From contig JAPHRL010000265.1 in NCBI GenBank assembly GCA_026195755.1, positions 1 through 14,615 of the forward strand: 14,615 nucleotides of DNA. The letters are read 5' to 3'. A model generated the notes under the pieces. That model was not told where the DNA came from. It was given only the letters and a program-made list of their open reading frames with translations, and did no database searches. The translations under genes were made by a program, and so were the position numbers. The DNA comes from Kangiella sp. GTDB taxonomy: Bacteria; Pseudomonadota; Gammaproteobacteria; Enterobacterales; Kangiellaceae. The first letter of the stretch is position 1; the number at the start of each line of letters is the position of its first letter. Positions 7,106 to 13,544 of the stretch are shown here, piece after piece.

Positions 7106-7708
7106 TCAAATATCTAAGCAAACTTCAACGGTCTCAAGTAGCAGCATCATTTCTTGAATCATTGGCTGGTCTTTTACTGATGTGGTTACTGTAACTTTAT
7201 ACTGAAATTGGTCGTCATCCTTAACTTTAGTTTCCCCCGTATAGTAGCTTACAGTTGCTTCACCCATAAGCATATAAAATGGGGGCTTCGGATCTTCGGC
7301 CTTTTTTGCTGCATCAAGTTTCTCTGGAAAAGTCTCTATTTGCGGGCAGGTATTTATATCAACAAAATAACGATTAAGCTCTAATCGTTTTTGAGCTTCG
7401 GCATATATTAAACTTGGCTCTTCAGCTAATATTTTTTGAAATTGGCCAGCAAAGGTATGATTGATAGGTTTGAAAATTACAGCTTTCAAAGCTTCACTAT
7501 CAAACAGCAACAACTTATCTGTGGAGTTTTCTGACCGATGGCGTTCTACCCATAATGAATATTCACTTTCTTTAAGAGGCCTTTCTTTAAATTGCATTAA
7601 ATAGGTATCAACCTGAAAGAGGTAGTCTTCTCGACTTATTTTCGGATCGCATGCTAATAGGGAAATTACTACTACCAGAGCTGTTATAAATTTAAAAACC
7701 AACTTCAT
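7106..7708 (-). CDS. Lipoprotein with Asp at +2, translationally coupled to lnt, function unknown
   Basis: The 200-residue product has a signal peptide with lipobox LLAC and lipidated C20. The next residue is D21, the classical Lol-avoidance signal, so I predict retention at the inner membrane, facing the periplasm. The mature part is mixed: charged helices up to about residue 112, then C121, a KKAEDPKPP linker, and a C-terminal beta-rich stretch (GEATVSYYTGET, then YKVTVTTS) ending near C197. C121 and C197 could form a disulfide. I do not recognise the family. The ATG at 7706-7708 overlaps the lnt stop as ATGA, which argues for co-expression with the enzyme that would complete this protein's own lipidation. 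A candidate stem-loop follows. The DNA is more AT-rich than lnt. Confidence 0.8.
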   Translation of the reverse strand: MKLVFKFITALVVVISLLACDPKISREDYLFQVDTYLMQFKERPLKESEYSLWVERHRSENSTDKLLLFDSEALKAVIFKPINHTFAGQFQKILAEEPSLIYAEAQKRLELNRYFVDINTCPQIETFPEKLDAAKKAEDPKPPFYMLMGEATVSYYTGETKVKDDDQFQYKVTVTTSVKDQPMIQEMMLLLETVEVCLDI

Positions 7709-9231
7709 ATTTTTTGCCTGCCTCGAAATATAACCCCTAATCCCAATAATCCCAATACTATTATCAACAAGCTCCAGTAACCATACTCTCTAAACCATGT
7801 GTTTCGGTTATCGAGAAGGAAAGCACCGACCAGTTCGTCGCTTTGAAAGCGGTCGATTTGGTTGATGACGCGCCCTTTGTCGTCGATGATGGCGGTGATA
7901 CCGTTGTTGGTGCTACGGATGACGGGCAGGCCAGTTTCGATGGCACGCATTTTAGCAATTTGGAAGTGTTGTATTGGGCCCCAGGACTCTCCGAACCAGG
8001 TGTCGTTGCTGATGGTGACGATGGCTTTAAATTGATCTACGTCGGTGCTGATAGCCAGTTGCTGCATTAATCCTGAGAAGGCAATTTCGTAGCAGATTGC
8101 GGGGATGTAATCCGCTTTGGCGGTCTTCATTGCAGTTTGTTCGCTACTACCCGGAGTAAAACTCGACATGGGTAAATCAAAGAAGTCGATCATACCCCGA
8201 ATCCATGCACCAAGTGGCACATATTCGCCAAAGGGCACCAGCTGTTGTTTTTGATAATCAGCCTGTTGGTTGCCGAGCATTTTTATGCCGGCGTAATATT
8301 CATCGCGACTTTCCGATAACGGAATACCGGTGATGAACTGACTGCCGCTATCTCTTGCTAACTCATCCAGCTCATACAAAATTCCCGGTACTTGCGTATC
8401 AAAAGCTGGAATGGCTGCTTCAGGCCACACAATCAGATCTGCGCCCCAGTAATTTTCTGTTTGATCAAACAGCCCTTTAACGATGGGTGTGAAATAGTTT
8501 CGATCCCACTTTATATGTTGATCGATATTAGGTTGAATTAATGCAATGGTCAGCGTCTTCTGTTGTGCGGTGTCTTTTTTGATTTCATAAAAACTGCTGC
8601 CAGTTCCAGCGACCAAAAGTACTACAAGCATCATTAGTGCATTAGAGCGACCTTTTTTGCTGACATGAGCAAGTGCTAGCGTTACCAGGCAAGATATAAC
8701 TATCAGTAAAAATGTTACGCCATGTACTCCTAGATAACTGGCGACTCCCAATAATGGGCCGGAGGTTTGGGAGTAACCTAAATAGAGCCATGGAAAACTG
8801 ACGAAACCTGAACCACGTGAGATATCTAAAATCAGCCACGCAGTGCTAAAAAAAATGATTTGCGCGATCAGATTATAACGGTTAATGAAACGGGCATTAA
8901 ACCAGCCGAGTAGGACAAAAAATAAAGAGAGTAGCGCGATAAATAGAATGGTTAGCAGTACGGCCAATGGTGGGGCGGCATTACCGAATGTGTTGATAGA
9001 AACATAGACCCAGGAAACCCCGACACCGAAAAAGCCCATGCCATAACTGAAACCAAGAGCCATGGCATATTTCCTGGTTTGCCCGTTCAACAGCCACCAG
9101 AAAATTGCAACAGAGAAGATAGCAATGGGCCACCATTCCAGAGGGGCAAAGCCGAGTGGGTAGATTGCACCAGCGATAAGTGCCAGCGTTAACCCCAGCC
9201 AGCCTTTCGGGCTTTTAACCATTGTTATCAT
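7705..9231 (-). CDS. lnt: Apolipoprotein N-acyltransferase
   Basis: Lnt transfers a third acyl chain from phospholipid to the N-terminal cysteine of lipoproteins in the inner membrane, which lets them be passed to the Lol system. At 508 residues it matches the usual length of about 510. The N-terminal half has several membrane segments (about 10-205) and one closes the C-terminus (about 486-503). The nitrilase-like domain lies between them. The Glu-Lys-Cys triad is complete: E271 in WPEAAIP, K328 in YQKQQLVPFGEYVP, and C380 in PAICYE. The ATG at 9229-9231 has AAGAG upstream at good spacing; a second ATG three codons later is possible. Upstream is a gap of about 300 bp containing two palindromic elements, so lnt probably has its own promoter rather than only corC read-through. 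Downstream it overlaps an unknown lipoprotein gene by four bases. Confidence 0.97.
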   Translation of the reverse strand: MITMVKSPKGWLGLTLALIAGAIYPLGFAPLEWWPIAIFSVAIFWWLLNGQTRKYAMALGFSYGMGFFGVGVSWVYVSINTFGNAAPPLAVLLTILFIALLSLFFVLLGWFNARFINRYNLIAQIIFFSTAWLILDISRGSGFVSFPWLYLGYSQTSGPLLGVASYLGVHGVTFLLIVISCLVTLALAHVSKKGRSNALMMLVVLLVAGTGSSFYEIKKDTAQQKTLTIALIQPNIDQHIKWDRNYFTPIVKGLFDQTENYWGADLIVWPEAAIPAFDTQVPGILYELDELARDSGSQFITGIPLSESRDEYYAGIKMLGNQQADYQKQQLVPFGEYVPLGAWIRGMIDFFDLPMSSFTPGSSEQTAMKTAKADYIPAICYEIAFSGLMQQLAISTDVDQFKAIVTISNDTWFGESWGPIQHFQIAKMRAIETGLPVIRSTNNGITAIIDDKGRVINQIDRFQSDELVGAFLLDNRNTWFREYGYWSLLIIVLGLLGLGVIFRGRQKI

Positions 9232-9302
9232 TGTTTGTCTCTTAGTTGTTATTTGAGTTTGATGTTAGGATTTAGTACCTGCGTACATCATATTTCACAT
9301 TC

Positions 9303-9375
9303 GTCATTCCCGCGAAGGCGGGAATCTATTTCTTTAAAAGCCTCTAAAATGGATTCCCGCCTTCGCGGGAATGAC
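9303..9375. repeat. Long inverted repeat made of two REP-like palindromes
   Basis: The 24-base arm at 9303-9326 is repeated perfectly as its reverse complement at 9352-9375, separated by 25 bases. Each arm is itself a hairpin: ATTCCCGC, loop GAAG, GCGGGAAT. Such 'GTCATTCCCGCGAAGGCGGG' units are scattered through many proteobacterial genomes as repetitive extragenic palindromes, often in paired form as here. The pair ends 71 bases upstream of the lnt start. Conceptual translation across it gives the well-known spurious FPRRRES...RLRGND peptide. The rest of the 9232-9527 gap holds the second element (9494-9515) and no gene that I can support. Confidence 0.85.
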
Positions 9376-9493
9376 AAGCGATTAGGTTCTGTGCTAATCC
9401 CGTACACTTTACGTATTATTTACTTGGGCTTTGTAAATAATTGTACCGTGCGAATAATTTCTTCGTATCTTTTCTACTATAGCAATAAAATAA

Positions 9494-9515
9494 GGTGGGC
9501 CAAGGCCCACCCTAC
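9494..9515 (-). terminator. GTAG-type REP-like hairpin, likely doubling as the corC terminator
   Basis: GGTGGGCC (9494-9501) and GGCCCACC (9504-9511) form a perfect GC-rich stem. On the minus strand the stem is preceded by GTAG (9512-9515) and followed by TTATTTTATT, starting 12 bases after the corC stop. A GC-rich stem with a T-rich tail fits a Rho-independent terminator of the miaB-phoH-ybeY-corC operon. GTAG before a palindrome is also the layout of REP elements mobilised by RAYT transposases. This element differs from the inverted repeat 120 bp away. Confidence 0.65.
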
Positions 9516-9527
9516 TGTTTTTTATTT

Positions 9528-10385
9528 TTAAGCTTCGACCGGTGCTTCAACCAGTGGCTTGACACGCAGCAGATGAACTCGCCGTTGGTCGGCGTTGAGT
9601 ATCGTAAACTCAAAATCGCCCATGGCAATAGTTTCATCGCGCTCGGGCATGTGACCAAATTTATTCACCAACAAACCACCAATCGTATCAAATTCCTGCT
9701 CCGGGAAATCTGCCCCAAGGCGTTCATTGAAGTCACCAATTTCGGTTTGCGCTTTAACAATATATTCTCCATTGGTGTGCTGTTTGATATTGCTTTCTTC
9801 TTCGTCCACATCGAATTCATCTTCAATGTCGCCGACGATTTGTTCCAGCACATCTTCAATGGTAACCAGACCCGATACACAACCGTATTCATCGACCACG
9901 ATGGCCATGTGATTACGCTTTGAACGAAACTCTGTCAACAATACATCCAGACGCTTACTTTCAGGAATAATATAGGCTGGGCGCAACACGTCTTTAATAT
10001 CAAAAGCAGCGCGCTCGCCATTATCGGAAAAGGCATAGCTCAAGAGTTCTTTGGCTAACATAATGCCTTCGATATCATCTCGATTTTCACCGACCACAGG
10101 ATAGCGGGAATGGCGCGAATCTTTGACCATTGGAATAATATCTTCCAACGACATGTCTTCTTGAATAACGGCCATTTGAGAACGTGGAATCATGATGTCG
10201 CGCACTTGCATCTCTGCAACCAGCAACACCCCTTCCATCATGGATAAAGAATCGGGTTTGATCAGCTTGTCGTCTTTAGCTGTCCGCAATAAATCGACCA
10301 GTTGCTGACGATCTTGTGGTTCAGATGTGAAAATATCAGTAAAACGTTGAAAAAAGCTTCTCGACGGAGGTTTGTCGTCGCTCAT
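9528..10385 (-). CDS. corC: CBS-domain protein CorC (YbeX)
   Basis: CorC (YbeX) is a soluble CBS-pair protein linked to magnesium/cobalt homeostasis and, through its gene neighbours, to ribosome maturation. The 285-residue product is close to the 292 of E. coli. Its order is a charged N-terminus, CBS domain 1 (about 61-118, with VRDIMIPRSQM and SRHSRYPVV), CBS domain 2 (about 130-190, with DEYGCVSGLVTIEDVLEQIVGD across 165-186), an acidic linker DEFDVDEEE, and the C-terminal transporter-associated domain (about 203-278) with FDTIGGLLV. The CBS pair probably binds an adenine nucleotide. There are no transmembrane segments, separating it from the membrane-bound HlyC/CorC relatives. It lies 60 bases after ybeY. 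GAGGA is visible upstream but about 14 bases from the ATG, a long spacing. A hairpin terminator follows directly. Confidence 0.94.
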   Translation of the reverse strand: MSDDKPPSRSFFQRFTDIFTSEPQDRQQLVDLLRTAKDDKLIKPDSLSMMEGVLLVAEMQVRDIMIPRSQMAVIQEDMSLEDIIPMVKDSRHSRYPVVGENRDDIEGIMLAKELLSYAFSDNGERAAFDIKDVLRPAYIIPESKRLDVLLTEFRSKRNHMAIVVDEYGCVSGLVTIEDVLEQIVGDIEDEFDVDEEESNIKQHTNGEYIVKAQTEIGDFNERLGADFPEQEFDTIGGLLVNKFGHMPERDETIAMGDFEFTILNADQRRVHLLRVKPLVEAPVEA

Positions 10386-10445
10386 AGCAGTTTATCTTGT
10401 CCTCATGTTGCCTATAGAAAATGTCTTAATCACACACTGAAAACG

Positions 10446-10955
10446 CTAATCGCGCTCTTCGTAGGGATTTTCAACACCCAGTTGCGCAAGGATATCAATT
10501 TCCAAAGACTCCATTTCCAGCGCTTCATTATCTTTTATATGATCGTACCCTAGCAAATGCAAGCCCCCATGAACAACCATGTGTGTCCAGTGTGAACGCA
10601 GTTCTTTTTTCTGTTCGGCGGCTTCCTGCTCAACCACTTCAGCACAGATCGCCAAATCGCCCAAAATCGACAGTTCCAAGCCTTCAATGCCCTCTGGCAT
10701 TTCGAACGGAAAGGACAAAACATTGGTCGGTTTATCTTTGCCACGATAGTCGTTGTTAAGTGTCTGGCTTTCGGCTGACTCAACGATACGTACCGTCATC
10801 TCAAACGGCTGAGCCAACTTTTTTGCCCGGCCATATTGTTTGGCTTCCACGGCAAAAGCGGTTGTCAGCCATTGCTTAATATGGTCTTCATCGGGGATAT
10901 TCGGTGAATCACAGGCGATTTGCAGATCCAGATTAAATACCGGTTTAACGTCCAT
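10446..10955 (-). CDS. ybeY: Endoribonuclease YbeY
   Basis: YbeY is a zinc-dependent endoribonuclease required for 16S rRNA 3'-end maturation and quality control of 70S ribosomes. The zinc-binding signature HGGLHLLGYDH is intact, with three histidines (130, 134 and 140 when counted from the upstream ATG). NDYRGKDKPTNVLSFPFE contains the conserved arginine near the active site. Length is about 169 residues, slightly above the E. coli 155, partly from a longer N-terminus. Two adjacent ATGs are possible, at 10956-10958 and 10953-10955. I chose the second because TAAGG, which overlaps the phoH stop codon, lies 6 bases before it but only 3 before the first. Only a few bases separate it from phoH, so the two are probably translationally coupled. 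Confidence 0.95.
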   Translation of the reverse strand: MDVKPVFNLDLQIACDSPNIPDEDHIKQWLTTAFAVEAKQYGRAKKLAQPFEMTVRIVESAESQTLNNDYRGKDKPTNVLSFPFEMPEGIEGLELSILGDLAICAEVVEQEAAEQKKELRSHWTHMVVHGGLHLLGYDHIKDNEALEMESLEIDILAQLGVENPYEERD

Positions 10956-10963
10956 CATAAACC

Positions 10964-12004
10964 TTAATTATTATCATCTGATGACCGTTGCTTTTCAGCT
11001 TGATTCTGTTCAGCCTTGGCTCGTTTTGCTTCTTCGCTGACGTCGAAGCTTTCATAGGCCTGTACGATACGTTGCACCACCGGATGGCGCACCACATCTT
11101 TTGATTGGAAGAAGGTAAAACTGATGCCATCAACTTTTTGCAAAATATCAATCACATGGCGCAAACCGGAGCGCTGACCGCGCGGCAAATCCACCTGAGT
11201 AATATCGCCGGTAATAACCGCTTTGGAATTAAAGCCAATTCGCGTCAGGAACATTTTCATCTGTTCCGGCGTGGTGTTCTGACTTTCGTCCAGAATAATA
11301 AAAGCATCGTTTAAAGTACGCCCACGCATGTAAGCCAGTGGCGCAACTTCAATCACGCTACGTTCCATCAGTTTGGCCACTTTTTCAAAACCAAACATCT
11401 CATACAGAGCGTCATACAATGGACGTAAATAGGGATCAACTTTTTGCGCTAAATCACCCGGCAGGAAACCTAACCGCTCACCCGCTTCAACCGCTGGGCG
11501 AGTCAATAAGATACGACGTACTTGCTGCTTTTCCCAGGCATCAACTGCGCTGGCAACTGCAAGGTAAGTTTTACCGGTACCGGCTGGGCCAATACCAAAA
11601 CTGATGTCGTGGTGCTTTATGGCCTGGATATATTGTTTCTGGTTCGGACTGCGTGGCTTAATCAAACCACGCTTAGTCATCAACTTAACATCATCACTTT
11701 GCGTCTTATCACTTTCGAGTGACTCCAGATCCGCCGAAGCTTCCTGAATCGCCAAGTGTACATCGGCACTATCCAGAGTTCGCTTTTTAGTAGTGTCCTG
11801 ATAAACCGCTTCGATCACCTGGCGCGCTGCCGCGACGTGAATACCTTCGCCAATGACATTGACCTGATTGCCGCGAATGTTTACTTCAACACCCAGACGG
11901 CGTTCGATGTGTTTGAGGTGCTCATCAAGGTAGCCACAAAGTGCTGACAAGCGGTGGTTGTCAGCGGGCTGTAATTCAAATGTCTGATTAGTAAGTTGTG
12001 ACAA
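10964..12004 (-). CDS. ybeZ: PhoH-family ATPase (YbeZ)
   Basis: This cytoplasmic PhoH-like protein is a predicted ATPase/RNA helicase-type partner of YbeY. The 346 residues match the E. coli YbeZ length. An N-terminal KH-like region (about 22-70, IERRLGVEVNIRGNQVNVIG) precedes the P-loop ATPase: Walker A GPAGTGKT at 139-146, Walker B IILDESQN at 236-243, then ITGDITQVDLP and SGLRHVIDIL. The tail (about 322-346) is charged and Gln/Lys-rich, as in other members. Initiation is at a TTG (12002-12004); AAGGA (12011-12015) lies exactly 6 bases upstream, and no ATG at this position starts the conserved region. The rare start codon may lower expression. It lies 48 bases after miaB and almost touches ybeY. 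Confidence 0.95.
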   Translation of the reverse strand: MSQLTNQTFELQPADNHRLSALCGYLDEHLKHIERRLGVEVNIRGNQVNVIGEGIHVAAARQVIEAVYQDTTKKRTLDSADVHLAIQEASADLESLESDKTQSDDVKLMTKRGLIKPRSPNQKQYIQAIKHHDISFGIGPAGTGKTYLAVASAVDAWEKQQVRRILLTRPAVEAGERLGFLPGDLAQKVDPYLRPLYDALYEMFGFEKVAKLMERSVIEVAPLAYMRGRTLNDAFIILDESQNTTPEQMKMFLTRIGFNSKAVITGDITQVDLPRGQRSGLRHVIDILQKVDGISFTFFQSKDVVRHPVVQRIVQAYESFDVSEEAKRAKAEQNQAEKQRSSDDNN

Positions 12005-12037
12005 GTACTATCCTTTGTTTTTAAAGCGGGCGGTGCA

Positions 12038-12067
12038 GGACCAGCTCACTGCCTAGTGAACCAGTCC
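12038..12067 (-). other. Stem-loop spanning the miaB stop codon
   Basis: On the minus strand, 13 bases ending miaB (12055-12067) can pair with the 13 bases at 12038-12050 around an AGGC loop. The pairing uses ten Watson-Crick and three G-U pairs; GGAC/GUCC closes the base and UUCACU/AGUGAG forms the top. The miaB UAG lies at the stem-loop junction. No U-run follows, so this is not a standard terminator. It could be a processing or stability element between miaB and phoH. Confidence 0.4.
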
Positions 12068-13393
12068 GTCAGTGACAAAGTCACCGCGTAATGAATTAGG
12101 GAATGCATCAGTGATAGTCACTTCAGCAAATTTGCCGATCAGGCTGTGCGGACCAACAAAGTTCACAATACGATTATTTTCGGTACGACCACGCAGTTCC
12201 ATCGGATCTTTTTTCGACGGACCTTCAACCAATACTTTCTGCTTTGTGCCAATCATATTGCGGCTGATCGAAAAAGCCTGTTGATTGATGCGTTGCTGTA
12301 GTATGGACAGACGCTGCTTTTTAACGTCCATTGGCGTGTCATCAACGATATCCGCTGCAGGCGTACCGGGACGCGAGCTGTAGATAAAACTGAATGAATG
12401 GTCATAGCCAATGTCACCAATTAAATTCATCGTGTCTTCAAAGTCCTGATCGGACTCGCCCGGGAAGCCAATAATGAAGTCCGAAGACATCGAAATATCA
12501 GGGCGGATTTGACGCAATTTTCGAATTTTTGATTTGTACTCAAGCACGGTATGGCCACGCTTCATCATCGCCAACACGCGGTCTGAACCGCTCTGTACTG
12601 GTAAGTGCAAGTGGCTAACCAATTCTGGCACTTCTGCATAAACCTGAATCAGGCGCTCAGAAAACTCAACCGGGTGAGAGGTTGTATAGCGAATACGATC
12701 AATACCATCAATCGCTGCCACATAAGTGATTAACTCTGCCAAATCGGCAGTATCACCTTCATGAGTGATACCACGATACGCATTCACATTTTGACCCAGC
12801 AGGTTAATTTCACGAACGCCCTGCTCGGCGAGTTGCGCACACTCTGCTAATACATCATCAAATGGACGACTGACTTCTTCCCCACGAGTGTATGGCACCA
12901 CGCAGAAAGAGCAATATTTTGAACAACCTTCCATCACCGACACGAACGCAGTTGGGCCTTCGGCACGAGGCTCAGGCAAGCGGTCAAACTTTTCAATTTC
13001 GGGGAAGCTGACATCAACCACCGCTTTCTTCTGCCCACTGGCCTGCATAATCATTTCCGGCAGACGGTGTAACGTTTGTGGTCCAAAAATAACATCTACA
13101 TAAGGTGCGCGCTGACGAATCGCTTCGCCCTCTTGCGACGCGACACAGCCACCAACACCAATAATTAAATCAGGATTGTTCTGTTTCAGGTTTTTCCACT
13201 GACCCAACTGAGAAAAGACTTTCTCCTGCGCTTTTTCGCGGATCGAGCAAGTGTTCAGCAATACCACATCAGCCTCTTCCGCTGATGATGCTGCTTCCAA
13301 ACCATGAGTTTTATTCAGCAGATCCGACATACGCGACGAATCATACTCGTTCATCTGACAACCCCAGGTTTTGATAAATAACTTTTTGCTCAT
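12053..13393 (-). CDS. miaB: tRNA-2-methylthio-N6-dimethylallyladenosine synthase MiaB
   Basis: MiaB is a radical-SAM enzyme that adds a methylthio group to i6A at position 37 of tRNAs reading UNN codons. The 446-residue product has the three N-terminal cluster cysteines C12 (TWGCQMNEYDS), C49 (LLNTCSIREKA) and C83 (VGGCVASQEG), then the radical-SAM motif CSKYCSFC (157, 161, 164), HLPVQSGSD, and a C-terminal TRAM domain (about the last 65 residues, ending PNSLRGDFVTDG). The E. coli enzyme is longer at its C-terminus, but many members end here. An in-frame extension to 13474 would add 27 residues without family similarity and run into the leader hairpin. I therefore chose the ATG at 13391-13393, which gives the expected MSKKLFIKTWGCQ, although its ribosome binding site is weak. 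It is the first gene of the miaB-phoH-ybeY-corC operon. Confidence 0.96.
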   Translation of the reverse strand: MSKKLFIKTWGCQMNEYDSSRMSDLLNKTHGLEAASSAEEADVVLLNTCSIREKAQEKVFSQLGQWKNLKQNNPDLIIGVGGCVASQEGEAIRQRAPYVDVIFGPQTLHRLPEMIMQASGQKKAVVDVSFPEIEKFDRLPEPRAEGPTAFVSVMEGCSKYCSFCVVPYTRGEEVSRPFDDVLAECAQLAEQGVREINLLGQNVNAYRGITHEGDTADLAELITYVAAIDGIDRIRYTTSHPVEFSERLIQVYAEVPELVSHLHLPVQSGSDRVLAMMKRGHTVLEYKSKIRKLRQIRPDISMSSDFIIGFPGESDQDFEDTMNLIGDIGYDHSFSFIYSSRPGTPAADIVDDTPMDVKKQRLSILQQRINQQAFSISRNMIGTKQKVLVEGPSKKDPMELRGRTENNRIVNFVGPHSLIGKFAEVTITDAFPNSLRGDFVTDGLVH

Positions 13394-13446
13394 GCTCTTA
13401 ATCACCGCTATTGGGCACTTTGGCCGTAAAATCAATAAGATAAAAC

Positions 13447-13478
13447 CAGGGCGGTAGACTCTAGCATCTACCACCCTG
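13447..13478 (-). terminator. Terminator-like hairpin in the miaB leader (possible attenuator)
   Basis: Bases 13447-13458 and 13467-13478 form a 12-bp stem with a single G-U pair and an 8-base loop. On the minus strand GTTTTATCTTATT follows the stem, giving the GC-rich stem plus U-rich tail of a Rho-independent terminator. It lies between the TATAAT box at 13495-13500 and the miaB start at 13393, so it would fall within the 5' leader if that promoter is used. It could instead terminate read-through from the symporter gene. The perfect-arm palindrome could also be a repeat unit. Confidence 0.6.
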
Positions 13479-13494
13479 TATAAAATGGGCGCGA

Positions 13495-13503
13495 ATTATA
13501 CCA
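13495..13503 (-). promoter_or_regulatory. Extended -10 promoter for the miaB operon
   Basis: On the minus strand the sequence reads TGGTATAAT: a perfect TATAAT (13495-13500) preceded by TG at the extended -10 position. No clear TTGACA-like box occurs 16-18 bases upstream, which extended -10 promoters tolerate. Transcription would begin near 13487, giving a leader of about 93 bases before miaB. Confidence 0.65.
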
Positions 13504-13518
13504 TTAGCAAAAGGGCAT

Positions 13519-13544
13519 TAGCCAGTAGTGACTGGCTATTTTTT
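13519..13544 (+). terminator. Stem-loop with T-run next to the symporter stop codon
   Basis: TAGCCAGT (13519-13526) and ACTGGCTA (13531-13538) form a perfect 8-bp stem with loop AGTG. TTTTTT follows at 13539-13544 on the plus strand, overlapping the symporter stop. In sequence it is a plus-strand terminator, yet the gene that ends here is on the minus strand, where the tail is not T-rich. It may work in both directions, with the A-run preceding the stem on the symporter transcript. Confidence 0.5.

Noticed and set aside
3704..7708. Classical genomic island or phage remnant
   Set aside because: No integrase, transposase, tRNA attachment site or flanking direct repeat is visible, so only 'accessory cargo' can be claimed.
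9235..9531. A 98-residue plus-strand open frame upstream of lnt containing FPRRRES and RLRGND
   Set aside because: It is translation of the palindromic repeat at 9303-9375, a familiar false gene; it has no convincing ribosome binding site and no other similarity.
9495..9923. A 142-codon plus-strand frame opposite the 3' end of corC
   Set aside because: It starts inside the terminator-like palindrome and lies antisense to the CBS and transporter-associated domains of corC.
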